DNA of 64,000 nucleotides from Acanthosepion esculentum (Eukaryota > Mollusca > Cephalopoda > Sepiida > Sepiidae), in NCBI GenBank assembly GCA_964036315.1, contig OZ038487.1, forward strand, positions 49,660,659-49,724,658, given 5' to 3'. The notes beneath the pieces are model-generated. The model was given only the letters and a program-made list of their open reading frames with translations. It was not told where the DNA came from and ran no database searches. The position numbers and the translations under genes are program-made. Positions 1-11,408 of this stretch are shown here, in pieces (the stretch's first letter is position 1; each line of letters begins with the position of its first letter).

Positions 1-60
1 AGATTTGAATGCAGTTTCTTATGGTTGAAAAGCAAACATTCTAACCACTCAGACACATGC
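1..60 (-). repeat. tRNA-like SINE fragment
   Basis: Read on the minus strand this has an A-box-like stretch (GAGTGGTTAGAATG), an anticodon-arm-like middle, and a B-box-like CATTCAAATCT about 30 nt later. It abuts a (CA)n run. A similar tRNA-like head next to a microsatellite starts near 39490. It is cut by the window edge, so its length is unknown. The SINE call is inferred from the tRNA-like layout. Confidence 0.45.
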
Positions 61-65
61 TTATA

Positions 66-90
66 CACACACACACACACACACACACAA
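66..90. repeat. (CA)n microsatellite
   Basis: About 12 uninterrupted CA units next to the SINE-like fragment. Confidence 0.9.
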
Positions 91-704
91 GACACCGGCT
101 GCAGCAAAAGCAGTCTCTCCAGCAAAGACCACTTGATTATGACTAGGTTCAAGCATGGTTTGGGGTAACAGCATCATTACTACTAACTCAGGATATCCCA
201 GCAGAATAATATAATACTACCACTAGGCTTCATGGTTCTCTATTATATTGCAAGATTACCAGGTGTGCTCTGACCCTGTCTTGAAATCTGTCACCTTCGG
301 GATTTGTTCTTGTACATGTGTGTTTAAATATTAATCATTTATAAAAATTTTCAAAATATATATATACATAAACAAATCTGTATCTATGAGTATAATGGCA
401 TGTAAGGATACATGTATATGTATATTGACAAATTTATTTTCAGTTCAAAGAGATTCCAAACAGCATTTAACTGCATGTTCTTGCATATCAAAGGTCTTTC
501 CAAGAAAGCATCTAGCCATTTTATATTACTAAAGGTAATGGTACGTGTCCTCATCAAAGTAATCCCTTTAGGATCTCACACACATTTTCAAGTAGACTAC
601 AAAGTTCTCTTTTGGGATCTCCATTCACAGTCTGAAATCCCACTTTCAATGCTGGTAATGGTAATATTAGCAGTTTCCCTATAAAGAAAGATTTGGTGTT
701 TCTC
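91..704. other. unassigned AT-rich sequence
   Basis: No recognisable gene. A 90-codon open frame on the plus strand (412-684) resembles no family I know and has no supporting features. Confidence 0.5.
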
Positions 705-1245
705 AGGTCCAGTAGCTTTTACTGCTTGTTCCAGTAGTGATGGTGGTGGTTGGCTTTCTTTCCTAACCTTCTATTTGAAGTGGTGTGGAATGTTAACATT
801 TTGATTAGGTCATTATTTCCTCTTTGAGTTATATGTACTATGCATTTTAGTTGTAGCTGCTGTTGATGGTCTTCAAGTGATGTGGTTTCTAATATTTGGT
901 ATACTTCTTTGTGATGCTGTAGCATCAGTTTGCAATGTACAAATAAGGATGATCTTTGCCAAGACCGTCAGGCTTTATTCACTCAAAGGCTTTTTGTGAT
1001 GAGTTTTGCTTTAATTAAGAGTTACAAATCTGCGTAATGTGATGCTTTTGACAAAAAACCTTGGATGAGATGTGAAGACTGAGCAGTTGACTTGTCATAA
1101 TGAATATGATTGTCACAAAGTAGAGAAACTCATTCAGAGGCATTTAATTCTTGATTGAATAACCCAACAGGAGAGGGTCTGTTCATAAATACACAGCAAG
1201 GTCGCATCCAATTGGTTGTAAATATTACCAAAGCTTTGTAACTGG
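705..1245. repeat. dispersed repeat, copy 1 (partner at 13031-13440)
   Basis: It shares an ordered series of words with 13031-13440 in the same orientation: a start like TTTCTCAGGTCCAGT, then GAATGTTAACATTTTGAT, then a GTTGTAGCTGCTGTTGA-like stretch. The partner begins right after the 3' end of an RTE-like LINE, so this may be an untranslated or flanking part of that LINE. No coding match was recognised. Confidence 0.5.
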
Positions 1246-1490
1246 TCCTAGAGATTTTCAAAATAGCATGTCTGTATAGTTTCTGAACAGATATGTTTTA
1301 TATATATATATATATATAGCTTAAAGATTGAATTCAGTCATGAAAAGGACAGTCACAATTTGTTATTAACCTCAGTTTCCTCTTTTATATATACACCTGC
1401 ATGATCCATGATATTGAGCTCTTTTACCATAAGCATAGCCTACTGTAAAATAATATATATATATATATATAGATATCTCAATCAGGGAAA
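1246..1490. repeat. AT-rich stretch with two (TA)n microsatellites
   Basis: Short TA runs occur at about 1295-1318 and 1451-1472. Nothing else is recognised. Confidence 0.7.
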
Positions 1491-1523
1491 AAGAATCACT
1501 TATATATAAATCCACTTTATACA

Positions 1524-1562
<39 letters not shown>

Positions 1563-2200
1563 TTATATATCTATATATATATATCTATATCTATATATAT
1601 ATATCTTTATATATCTATATATATATATATATCTATATCTTTATATATCTATATATATATATATATATATATCTATATCTTTATATATCTATATATATAT
1701 ATATATATCTTTATATCTATATCTTTATATATATATCTATATCTATATATATATCTATATATATCTATATATATATATATCTATATATATCTATATATAT
1801 ATATATCTATATATATATCTATATATATCTATATCTATATATATATCTATATATATCTATATCTATATACATCTATATCTATCTATATCTATATATATAT
1901 ATCTATATATATATATATCTCTATATATATATCTCTATATATATATATCTCTATATATATATATCTATATATATATATCTATATATATATATATCTATAT
2001 ATATATATATATATCTATATATATATATATATATATCTATATATATATATATATCTATATATATATATATCTATATATATATCTATATCTTTATATATAT
2101 CTATATCTTTATATATATCTATATCTTTATATATATCTATATCTTTATATATATCTATATCTTTATATATATCTATATATATCTCTATATATCTCTATAT

Positions 2201-2239
<39 letters not shown>

Positions 2240-2250
2240 TGATTCCCAAT
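1491..2250. repeat. long (TA)/(ATCT) array bounded by inverted GAATCACT
   Basis: About 730 bp of TA and CTATAT units with interspersed CTTTATATAT words forming local higher-order periodicity, clearest as a repeated ATCTATATCTTTATAT block near 2085-2170. The array is flanked by GAATCACT at 1493-1500 and its reverse complement AGTGATTC at 2238-2245, so the whole array can fold back. The inverted flanks could be remnants of MITE termini whose interior expanded, or chance. Confidence 0.9.
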
Positions 2251-3812
2251 ACCTTGCAGTGAGACAGATGTATGTGTATGCATGTGCAGGTCCTCAGAAT
2301 AAGCACTTATGCATAAATCTCCTCATATCATATACACATGCTTACAGTTGAATATAAACATACACATTCATTTATGAATACATGTAACTGAATTTATTCA
2401 CAACTTTTGACATTCAGGACATGAAAACCAACCAACAAAAACAAAAAAGGGAAAAATAGTTGACCCCCCACCCTCCACTCCAAAAGAAAGAGGGGAAATA
2501 AATTACAAACCTGAATAAAATCATTAATGATTCCCCCCATGTTTAATATTTCAACTAACACCTAAAGCGTCACATCCATGGAAGCAGACCTCTTCATCAC
2601 TCCACTCGCCCATTTAAAGGTGTCCACATGCCTCCCACACACCTGCATTCTCAACATCATTGTCCTTACTCTGCCACGGTGACAACGATGAATGGAAATA
2701 AAATGTGAGATGGACAAATGATTATCTCAAAATCATATTGACCATACTAAATCCAGAAAAAGACCTTTTGCTCTCTGTTCTCACCAAATATATTCACTGT
2801 TTGACAACCCAACATATTTTAACTCAGGAAGCAGTCTTGATTCCATTTTCAAAGTTCTCTCTTCCTCTTCCTTAATCCAGAGATAAAAATATCAGGAAAA
2901 TGGACAGAAAGAGAAGAACAGAAAAAGTTTAAAAACAAAAAACAAAAATTCAGAATACATAAAATATAAATTGGGGGAAAAAATACTGTGAAATAAAAGC
3001 AATGGATAACAACAAAAGAATATATTTCGGATCCACGAGGGAACAAATTTATTCTTTCTTGCATGAAAATTATTGTTCGTTTTTTTTTCAACAATGAAAA
3101 TGAGATTGCAGTAACGACCATTTACACATTTTGAAGTTTTATATCTATAACTCCCCTGTAAAAATAAATAAATTGAAAAAAAAAATACTTTACCCACCAA
3201 AATGGCACTTTGCTTGATAAAAATGGAATGCAAACTAGTTTTGTGGCTTACTTTGATAAACATACTAAAAGAAACTATAAAGTTAGCAAATGTCGATAAA
3301 ATGCTGAGAGGATATTAATAGAGACAGAAATAATTTAAAACTAGCTGATCTACAGAAACCTTACTCAAATTTTTACATTTTCCTCTAGTGGGAGAACCTG
3401 CAGAAATTCTATAGAGAAACCCTTCAAGCTAAGAATTAGGCCTCAAATAAAGACAATTGATTTAATAATATAGAAAACGTATATTAATTTTTTTTTTTTT
3501 TTTTTTGATAGTGGTACATACTTATAAAAATGTTATTAGTAATAAAGAAGGAAAAAAAAAAGAAAAAACATGATTAGCTTTAGTTTTTGTGCCTGAAATG
3601 TCATTATCATTCTTGAAAAATAAAAAAAATTCATGCAAGAAAGAACTTGTTTTCTTTTGGATTCAACATGAATTCTTTTGTTGTTATCCTCTGCTTTTAT
3701 TTCAACAAATAAAAGAAAAGCTCAGCTAATATTACAAATGAAAAATATTCCTCCACATTTCTGCTGAGACTGACTTTATCACTTTAACTAATCTACCCAT
3801 ATCTGCTTATAT
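2251..3812. other. unassigned AT-rich sequence
   Basis: No gene or repeat family is recognised. Minus-strand open frames at 2849-3263 are low-complexity, phenylalanine-rich translations of A-rich DNA. A poly-T run lies near 3489-3506. Confidence 0.5.
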
Positions 3813-3910
3813 TTCTGAAGAAGGCCGAAGTATACAATGGTCGAAACATTGTGAATATGGCAACAAAGATAAGGACAACACTCTGAAGAATGTAAATAGT
3901 CTACACACGC
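3813..3910 (+). repeat. SINE-D (GAAGAAGGCCG) fragment, copy 1
   Basis: Contains CTGAAGAAGGCCGAAG, then GTCGAAACATTGTGAATATGG and CAACAAAGATAAGGACAA. The same ordered words appear at 20030-20290 (plus), 54190-54410 (minus) and 63095-63330 (minus). The copy is truncated. The core holds a short imperfect inverted motif (GGCCG / CGAAAC). A conserved non-coding SINE core is the most economical reading. Confidence 0.6.
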
Positions 3911-4304
3911 TGTCAAAAATGATGATACATTCTATTAAAATATTACCAGTAATTTTTTATATTGTGGTCTTTAACTATATTTCTCATTATTTCATATTTA
4001 GTAATTCTGGTAGGGGATCTATTTATTACATACCAACTTTATATCCAGTAGAATCTTATATTAAAACTAAAAAATGATGGCATATTATATTGTCCCACAT
4101 ATTATTGGATGCTTTTCACAAGTTGAGGTCTTCAAATACATTTTCTGTTTTAGTCAGTGCTTTCGCAGAGCTGGTTTTTTCATCTCAGCTTTTGAAACAT
4201 CTTGGAACATAGTAAAAAGACAGTACCACTTAGCACAAGGAAGGTAACTCTTGTACAATAAAAAGTTACAGACATGACAAACAAAAATATAACAATACAT
4301 TTTT
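3911..4304. other. unassigned AT-rich sequence
   Basis: Nothing recognised. Confidence 0.5.
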
Positions 4305-4314
4305 TATATATATA

Positions 4315-4345
<31 letters not shown>
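4305..4345. repeat. compound (TA)(TG)(TATG) microsatellite
   Basis: Successive TA, TG and TATG runs. Confidence 0.9.
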
Positions 4346-5219
4346 GGAACCTCATTAAAGAATTGTAGAAAAATCCAATGGATTTTAGTGATATTGCTAA
4401 AAATCACTGTTAACTCATTTTTGCACACAAAGTAGGCTCCAATTTGAATTTCTACATTCACATATATTAACCAATCAATGATGCCATATGAAATGTGCTG
4501 GAGGCTTTGAATTTTCAGACAACAATGTTTAACATCTGCTATGAAATTTGAAAATTCACTCCATAAAATGATCAACAATATTTTCCCTCCTAAAATTAGA
4601 TATTTTAAAATTAAAAACATATTCATTGACCAATAAACACCAAAGTTTAGAAAATTTAACTTTTAGCTTCTTCTGCAGCCTTATTTTTTCTGTATAAATA
4701 CGATCATGTAAATTAACAAATATAGTTTTCAGTTTTTTGACTAGGGTCATTTGTTCATTGTTGTGGACAAGCTATAATTTATTACATAACCTTTTGTATA
4801 TTTATTCAAGTAAACTATATTACAAAATAAGGCTTAGTGATGTTGAGTTAAGAAACATACAAACCTATTTCTTGTCAACAACAGTAATATTAGTGGTAGT
4901 ATAATGAAGCTACCAGCTGCTAATTGCTAGAAAATTACACACATACATAAAACTATGTCAGTATGTGACACACTCATTCTCATATGGAGACACATTCTAT
5001 TTTCTATCATCCTAATGCAAACATTCTGGGGTGTGGTAAAATAAAGAAAACATATTTTTGTGTGAGCATTTCGCAAGGATTTTTGTAATCAGTTTCTCTC
5101 AACTTGAAAGAAAAGTAATACTCAATAATAAAATTTATTTAAATTTATAAAGTCATATTTGAAGATTATTTTCTTTATTTCACATGCTTAAACCATTATA
5201 TATATATATAAGTGTGGAT

Positions 5220-5250
<31 letters not shown>

Positions 5251-5589
5251 ACTTTAAGTGTTATATTTTAGTGGATACATGTGTTTGAGTAGATGTCCTG
5301 TTTTTTTAGGTTTTTTTAAGCAGTCTGAATTACATCTACCACCCAGTGTGTTCAATAATCTTTGAGAAATTGAGACCTCTGTCAATGTTTGAACCTGTAT
5401 TTTCCTTTGTAGTAGAAAAAAACTATCACTTGGCTACAGAGAACAGCATATCCAGACAAGGTTCAATTATTATTTTTTTAGGAATTCACAGATCATTCTT
5501 AAAAGGAATCAACCATAGTCAGGATAATTGAGTCAATGTGAATGATCCTTCCTTAGCTGCATAGTGTGTGCTTCACCAGGGTTACATAC
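4346..5589. other. unassigned AT-rich sequence with (TA)n runs
   Basis: TA microsatellites lie at about 5197-5210 and 5223-5250. No coding or repeat family is recognised elsewhere. Open frames at 4180-4750 (minus) and 5346-5531 (plus) have no recognisable content. Confidence 0.5.
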
Positions 5590-5795
5590 AGTTTTGAATT
5601 CAGAATTTGCTTTCTAGACTCAAGGCAATAAAAACCAGTCTGTCTTGCTATTTACCTATAGCTGTGAGGAGAAGAGATGGATTCATGCATTTCCCAAAAG
5701 GTATTAGCATGTAAGTGAATGTAATGAACTTGACTGGAATTCAAACTCAGTTCTCCAGTTCCTTAATCCAAGCCATAATCCATTAATCCACTAAA
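5590..5795 (-). repeat. SINE-B body fragment
   Basis: On the minus strand it carries the SINE-B body words in order: an AATGGATTA-like motif, GAACTGAG followed by a TTTGAATTCC B-box-like word, the ACATTCACTTACATGC-type block, then AAATGCATGAATCC, CTTCTCCTCACAGCTAT and a CAGACTGG-like word. The same order is seen in the fuller copies at 28353 and 33165 (plus). No 5S head is visible here. Confidence 0.6.
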
Positions 5796-6444
5796 AATGT
5801 ATATGTGCTAACTTTATTGTCATATTTAAAACATAAACCAAGTAATTTCTAAATAATTAATAGATTTTATTTTTAATCTGACATTATTTCTTATTACTTT
5901 AAGCTTTACTAATATATGTTAGTATGATTAGTTGAAGATCAATTAAATTTCTTTGGTACATATTTTATTTATTTAATTATTCTTCCGTTTGGAACAATTT
6001 TCTGGTTTATGAGAATTTGAACAGAAACAATGCTTGAATAATTTACATTCAAATTCTACTTGGAAACCAAAAAAAAGCAAAAATGAAGCAAAAAAATTTA
6101 AATAAAAAAAATATTAAACAATATTTTTTCATTGATTTTCAACCATACATGCATAAATAAAACTTCTGTCCCAAATACACTATATATATGTTTACCCATG
6201 TTCTATCTGTAAATTATATATTTTTCTAAAGAAATAAAGAAATTTTTTAATTTGACATGTCTTTTTTTAAAACTTTATTTTAAGTTGATACCCGTATTTG
6301 AGTAGGCACTCCATTTTATGTTAAACAATATTTATTTCCTCTACCAGTTTGTATACTTGAGAAAACTTATTACAGGCAATGTGTCCCTCATCAGGATTCA
6401 TACCTGCAAAATGGAAACAAAAAGGAAACATATTTAACATGAAA
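5796..6444. other. unassigned AT-rich sequence
   Basis: No gene or repeat recognised. Poly-A and poly-T stretches are common. Confidence 0.5.
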
Positions 6445-6690
6445 AGAGTTGAAATTTCTATGTCACATGATGAGGAAAGGGGGCTTAGAAAATCTGTTAC
6501 TCACAGGACATATTGAAGGCAAGAGAGGTAGAGGAAAAAGGATAACCTACCTAATAAGCTTGGGTAATGGATGGTAGAACAGGGTTTAAGAGAGATGACA
6601 AAAAGACAAGATTTATTAAAAGCTAAAAAAGGACAGGAAATTGTGGAGTGCCATGATCGTTAACAACATAAAAAGACATGACACATAGGA
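6445..6690 (+). pseudogene. RTE-like LINE (LINE-R), C-terminal fragment
   Basis: The broken translation follows the C-terminal tail shared by the other LINE-R copies in this window: a 'QLKFLGHIMRKEGLENL'-like start, then 'LTGHIEGKRGRGK', then 'LWRTMI' and the final block near TGTGGAGTGCCATGATCG. Parallel copies occur at 12760-13030, 37866-38200, 58140-58360, 60312-60535 and 62626-62790 on the plus strand, and at 21217, 45025, 45692, 55470 and 60740 on the minus strand. This tail lies downstream of the reverse transcriptase domain in RTE-type elements. The copy is 5' truncated with stops and frameshifts and cannot be functional. Confidence 0.7.
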
Positions 6691-8149
6691 GAAGAGTCTA
6701 GCACTAAGCCAATAAATTTATGTTATATTGATCTTGCAAATAACAGCCAATTAAATACAAACATTTGTACAGAAAGGTAATTAAACCTTTGGCTTCAATT
6801 AAGATAGATTTATGGTAATAAGTCATTTTTAAAGCATAAACCTGTCAGTTATCTTCAGCTTCCAAAAAGAGATAATTATTTGCATCATAAAAGTAATATT
6901 TGAGGGGAAAAAATAGCAAAACAAGATAACCAACTATTCAGATGCTCAAATGTCTTTTTGGTATCTTTGCTATTGTTAAAATTATGTTTTGACTGATGCA
7001 TTCTTGAGGTCTCATCAAATATAATCTAGGAGAAAAAGGAAAATGCTTAACTTCAGAAAACAACATTCAAGAAAAATGTATCATTCAAATCGTTTTTGAC
7101 AACAGTAAATATACAAAGAAATTTGAGTGTCTGAATAATGTTGGATATATGAATGACCTTTCTCAAAGTTAGATAATATCTAAACAACACATTTTATCTA
7201 TCATATTTAGACTATCAGAAGCTATGCTATTAAACACTGCTCACTGAAAATATTTGAAACCATACAGTATTTAATCTCTTCCTCTCTCCCTAATACTTAT
7301 TTTGCACTCATTTTGTGATTGCAAGCATTTTCTTACTGAAACTGAATATTTTAAGTTGAAAATTAATATTTGAAAATCCAAATGTCAATATAAAATAGCT
7401 TGCAAAATAAGCATGCTTTATGCTGCCTTTACATGCAGGTGTTCAATCTTTCATTTGGTGGGTATATATATTTTTTAATTTATCATATTTTAAAACTGAA
7501 AATAAATCACTGGTGTTACAGTATCAGTGATAGATATCCACGTACAACTCAAGGTCACATGATGGGTCATCCAGATTACATCAGCCCCTCTTAATGCAAT
7601 GGAGAGGTGCTGCCTGAAGAATGAATCTCCAGGCTCAAAGTTATACTTTATTATTATTATTTGTGACTCTGAATAGCCAGAAGACAAACATGAAATCTTT
7701 ATTTAGTATTATCAGTGCTTTGCAAAACCAATATTGTTTGTATAAGAATACAGTAATATTACAATAAGCCTTTCATTTGAGTATTTTCATTTCTCCTGGA
7801 TTTTTTAACTTCTATAAGGCTCTGTGTATGGTATCTTTTGATCATCAAAGTTCTTGTGAAATTCTTTTCAATGTTAATAGTCAGGTTCTCTTCTGCTGCT
7901 TATAATCCATGTATGAGCTTTAAGTCACTGTCCTTAAAATGCTGACAAGAGTCTTGGGCAGTACAATCAGATTCATAAAACCAGCTATGGATAAATTAGT
8001 AAGATTTGTATCACCAAACCATTATTATTTTAAAAAATTCTTATAATCTAAAAATATTTTCTGGATTTAAATATCCTGCAAATGGTTGATAAACCATAGA
8101 AAATGAATCAACCAACTAACACTTTGGAGGAACGTTGAACATGATTGAC
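6691..8149. other. unassigned AT-rich sequence
   Basis: No gene or repeat family recognised. Overlapping short frames near 7400-7690 show nothing familiar. Confidence 0.5.
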
Positions 8150-8617
8150 ATCAGCAAAATTTGCTTCTTTTCTACCTACATTAATATACATTACAAACTA
8201 AACTAAGTACAACTGAAGGATGAAAAATGTTTGCTGATTGTGACATCATTCTGGTGTATTTTTTTTTCTTTGTCCAAATCCATGAATTTGTTTTGCTCAT
8301 GCTAAGTGTGGAAAAAGACACAATATAAAATTCACTATTTTTTATCCATAATGTTGAATTATATTCAACTTTTTAACATGAAAAATCTCCATGTGATGTT
8401 ACAAAACATTGTTGAATTATTTAAAGTGGAATGATTTATTATGACATGTCTCTAATTTGTATTTAGATACATTGTATTTATTTTCAATTTTCTAGTTTAA
8501 TTGCTCACCTATATTGCATATAATCCATTATTGTACATAATTAGGTTACCATAAAATTTGTATTTTATATGAATTTTACCTTATGAAAATTGAGATGTAA
8601 TAGAGTTGGAGGTGGGG
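8150..8617 (+). repeat. local duplication, copy A
   Basis: Nearly collinear with 8891-9348. Long shared words include TTTTTTATCCATAATGTTGA, CCATGTGATGTTACAAAACA and TATGACATGTCTCTAATTT. The copies differ by scattered substitutions and short indels. No open frame or terminal signature identifies an element. Confidence 0.9.
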
Positions 8618-8890
8618 ACTTATCAGTTTTGGCACTGGCACTAATTATTATTATTATTACCAAATTGGAAATCACTTTATTCTTCAACTAAGAATATTTT
8701 AAGAGTATTAGCCTAGTGGAAATCTTGCTAGAATGTGCTATTTTCTGTTAAAAACTTGCAAACAAACCTGGAGAAATCTGATCATTATTATATAGAAAAT
8801 TTGTAATAAAGTGTGGAAATGTTTATGATAGGAGAGAAAATAAGTTTAAAATATTTGTAGCCCCAGGCAGTGCTTTGTGACTCTTACTAT
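8618..8890. other. spacer between duplicated blocks
   Basis: About 270 bp without counterpart, beginning with a short (ATT)n run near 8645. Confidence 0.7.
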
Positions 8891-9348
8891 TTTATCAATA
8901 TTTGCTTTTTTTTACCTACATTTATATGTTATTAATTATACTAAGGAGAACTGACTACTAAAGAATGAAAATTTTTTGCAGATTTGGACATCATTCTGGG
9001 GTCTATTTTTTGTTTTGTCAAATCTATGAATTTGTTTTGCTCAAGTCTTGAAAAAACACGATATAAAATTCATTATTTTTTATCCATAATGTTGAATATG
9101 TTCAACTTCTTAACATGAAAAAATCTCCATGTGATGTTACAAAACAGTGTTGATTTATTTAAGATGGAATGATCTATTATGACATGTCTCTAATTTTTAT
9201 TTAGATACATTGTATTTATTTTCAATTTTTCTAGATGAATTGTTCATCTAGATTGCAGATGATCCATTATTATACATAATTAGGTTACAAATTTGTATTT
9301 TATATGAATATTAACTTATGAAAATTGAGATGAAGTAGAGTGGAGGAC
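8891..9348 (+). repeat. local duplication, copy B
   Basis: Second copy of the block at 8150-8617, offset by about 735 bp in the same orientation. Homology ends just before the MULE-like element at 9361. Confidence 0.9.
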
Positions 9349-9360
9349 ACCATATCATAT

Positions 9361-10014
9361 GTGTTGAGAAAATTGTTCGAAAATAATTGTTCGAAGATTA
9401 TTTCAATAGTAAATTTTTGGAATGAAATTTCATCAAAAGTACAATTATACTAAATGATAATTATTCAAAATACCTATGTTTGAAATACGTATGTTCTCTT
9501 GCTTTGAGAGAGTCAATGCTGATTTACCTAAGCAAATTAATAACTCCCTTGAATAACTAAGAATTAATACTTCCCTCTCTATGGCATAGGGCTTTTTTTG
9601 CAGCAAGTCTCATCCCACAATATGGAAATTCTTAGATGCTCTTAAAAGAGAACAGGACTTGCAAGAAATTCATATTGTAAAATGTCAAAAGTGCCAACAA
9701 ACATCCCATCGTAAATCAAAAACTTAAAAAAAATTAGTGGCATCCTTTCACAGTAATTGACTATTTTTGCATGATGTATCAGATAACTTAAGGATATAAG
9801 GAAGTTTTCTTACTAAATTGTTTTATTAATGAAATTTATATTTCAAATAATTATCATTTGTGTATTTCGTTTTTAATTTTTACTGCAATAAAGAATTTTG
9901 CATTTTGAATAATTATCATCATTTAGTATAATTGTCTTTTTGATTAATTTTCATTCAAACAATCTATAATTCGAACAAATGTTTTTCAAATAATTGTTTT
10001 CAAACAATGTTCAC
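9361..10014 (+). mobile_element. MULE-like DNA transposon with ~105-bp inverted termini
   Basis: The left end (9361 to about 9466) and the reverse complement of the right end (about 9908-10014) align over roughly 105 bp, sharing for example ACAATTATACTAAATGAT. Several TTGTTCGAA-like words recur in each arm. The interior carries a short frame matching the C-terminal part of MULE transposases. Long inverted termini plus that fragment fit the Mutator superfamily. At 654 bp it is a deleted, non-autonomous copy. A 9-bp target duplication was sought but only an imperfect ATCAT-containing match flanks the ends, so exact borders are approximate. Confidence 0.75.
9608..9727 (+). pseudogene. MULE transposase C-terminal fragment
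   Basis: A 39-residue frame with no start codon, containing SHPTIWKFLDALKREQ followed by DLQEIHIVKC. The 'HPxIWKFxxxLxxEQ' signature lies near the C-terminus of MULE-type transposases found with FLYWCH-domain proteins in many invertebrates, downstream of the catalytic domain. No DDE residues or zinc finger remain, so it is inactive. Its place between two long inverted terminal repeats supports membership in the same element. The family match rests on recalled sequence features, not a search. Confidence 0.65.
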
Positions 10015-10448
10015 AATCATTCAGGGAATGGGGCCAACAAGACCATTGCACCGACCCTGGCTATAGTCCACTAATGCAGCATTTAAAAATTGGTTATGAA
10101 ACTGTAACTGTATTTTAACAATGCAGAAAAAAATAATGTTTTCAGGTTTAAAAAAATGTTCAGTCCATTAACAAGATGATAATCTTGATTAATACCACCA
10201 TCATCCTTTATTTTTCCAAGAAAATATTCATTAGAAAAAAAATGTAGTCTTTCAGTTTTTTCTTTAATCATTCCTTATTGTTTGACTTTAAAAGCAACAT
10301 GAAACTTTCGAAACCTTCCCAAAACAGAAATTATGATCTGGAATTGGAATTAAGGCAGTGATAACATGTACACTGAATCCATCATAAAAATTTAGGATGT
10401 GGAATTAGTAAATGCTAAACACTTCAAATAACTTGGCATTTTTTTTTA
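10015..10448. other. unassigned sequence
   Basis: No gene recognised. A short frame at 10083-10271 (minus) has no familiar content. Confidence 0.5.
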
Positions 10449-10994
10449 ATTAATGCTGCTGCCATATCTGGTCTGATACTCCTGCCATTCATCTCTAGGT
10501 TCATGACCAAATCCAAAGAAGGATCTGTAATGTATTCGATCCTGACTTAGCATCTTGACTTCAGTCACTTTCTCACCAATGTGGTGTAGCTTCTCTTTAT
10601 CTTTTCTACAAATATTTTCATGGTAACTGCTTTTTTCCCTCCTGGTGCCCCAATTACATAAATTTAGGTGTGCTACTAGATTGGCATCTAGATCCCACCC
10701 ATCTACTGTTGAAATAGCTAAATGCAACCACTGCTTCTACTCCAATAGTTCCTTTTCTCACACTTCCCACCTGTGGACCTCTCTTCCATTTACTTGCTTC
10801 CCTGATAACTACAATCTTCAAAAATTTAAATGCAATGTCAGTTGCTATCTTCTTGAATCCCATTCATTTTTTCTTTTGACGGATTGTCTCAGATTAATCC
10901 TCCTGATACTCAGTCTTTTCTCCCACTTACACACCCTGTAACTCCCTATGTATTAGTGGCATTTCTACCTTGCTTGGGGTGAAATGATTGCAAA
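10449..10994 (+). pseudogene. jockey/CR1-like LINE (LINE-J), 3' end
   Basis: The broken translation follows the C-terminal part of a jockey/CR1-type reverse transcriptase: 'AAAISGL' then 'IQRRICNVFDPDL', 'FRCATRLASRSHPSTVE', 'CNHCFYSNSSFSHTSHLW', and 'DNYNLQKFKCNVSCYL'. This is the thumb/C-terminal region seen in at least fifteen copies in the window. The copy ends with TAGTGGCATT, then CCTTGCTTGGGGTGAAATGA and a poly-A run, the characteristic LINE-J 3' terminus. It is 5' truncated and frameshifted. It abuts an inverted copy of the same terminus at 11000-11040, forming a potential hairpin. Confidence 0.8.
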
Positions 10995-10999
10995 AAAAA

Positions 11000-11040
11000 A
11001 AGAATTCACCCCAAGCAAGCAATTGATAATGCTTCTAAGA
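11000..11040 (-). repeat. inverted LINE-J 3' terminus
   Basis: Starts with TTCACCCCAAGCAAGC, the reverse complement of the LINE-J end immediately upstream. The pair forms an inverted repeat separated by the poly-A tract. Confidence 0.7.
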
Positions 11041-11408
11041 TGCAAGGACTACTCAGAGTTAAAGAAAGTCCAAATGAATTCCATCAGACAAACAGCCTAA
11101 TGAGCCATACAACAAAACATCTGATGAACAGAACATGCAGCAGAATCAGAGCAGAAAGAGCACAAGAACAGTGCGAGTTTGTTAAAGACACCGAAACAAG
11201 GAAAATGGTCTTTATGCTCAGAATAATATCAGAAAGAGCAATACAAAATGCAGAAGGCTGTGTACCTGTGTTTTATAGATTGTGCAAAAGCATTTGACAA
11301 AGTACATTACCAAGAACTGTTGGAACTGATAAGTAACCTTGACATATTTGGGAAGGATATCAAAATAATGCAAACCCTACATTGGCAGCAAACCACTTGC
11401 ATATGGAG
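11041..11408 (+). pseudogene. RTE-like LINE (LINE-R) reverse transcriptase, upstream part
   Basis: Two overlapping frames (11040-11297 and 11248-11490) give the reverse transcriptase core: 'QEQCEFVKDTETRKMVFMLR', 'ISERAIQ', then after a frameshift 'VYLCFIDCAKAFDKVHYQEL'. The FIDxxKAFDxV motif is the conserved RT motif A containing the first catalytic aspartate. The frame is interrupted at 11408 by a foreign insertion and resumes at 12222, so the pieces are one split element. It is broken by stops and has no upstream endonuclease region. Confidence 0.8.
11398..11408. repeat. 11-bp target-site duplication, left copy
   Basis: TGCATATGGAG here recurs at 12222-12232. Together they bracket the insertion at 11409-12221. 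Confidence 0.8.

Noticed and set aside
4180..4750. 148-codon minus-strand frame
   Set aside because: It passes through a TG/TATG microsatellite (the His-Thr repeat) and matches nothing; a chance frame.
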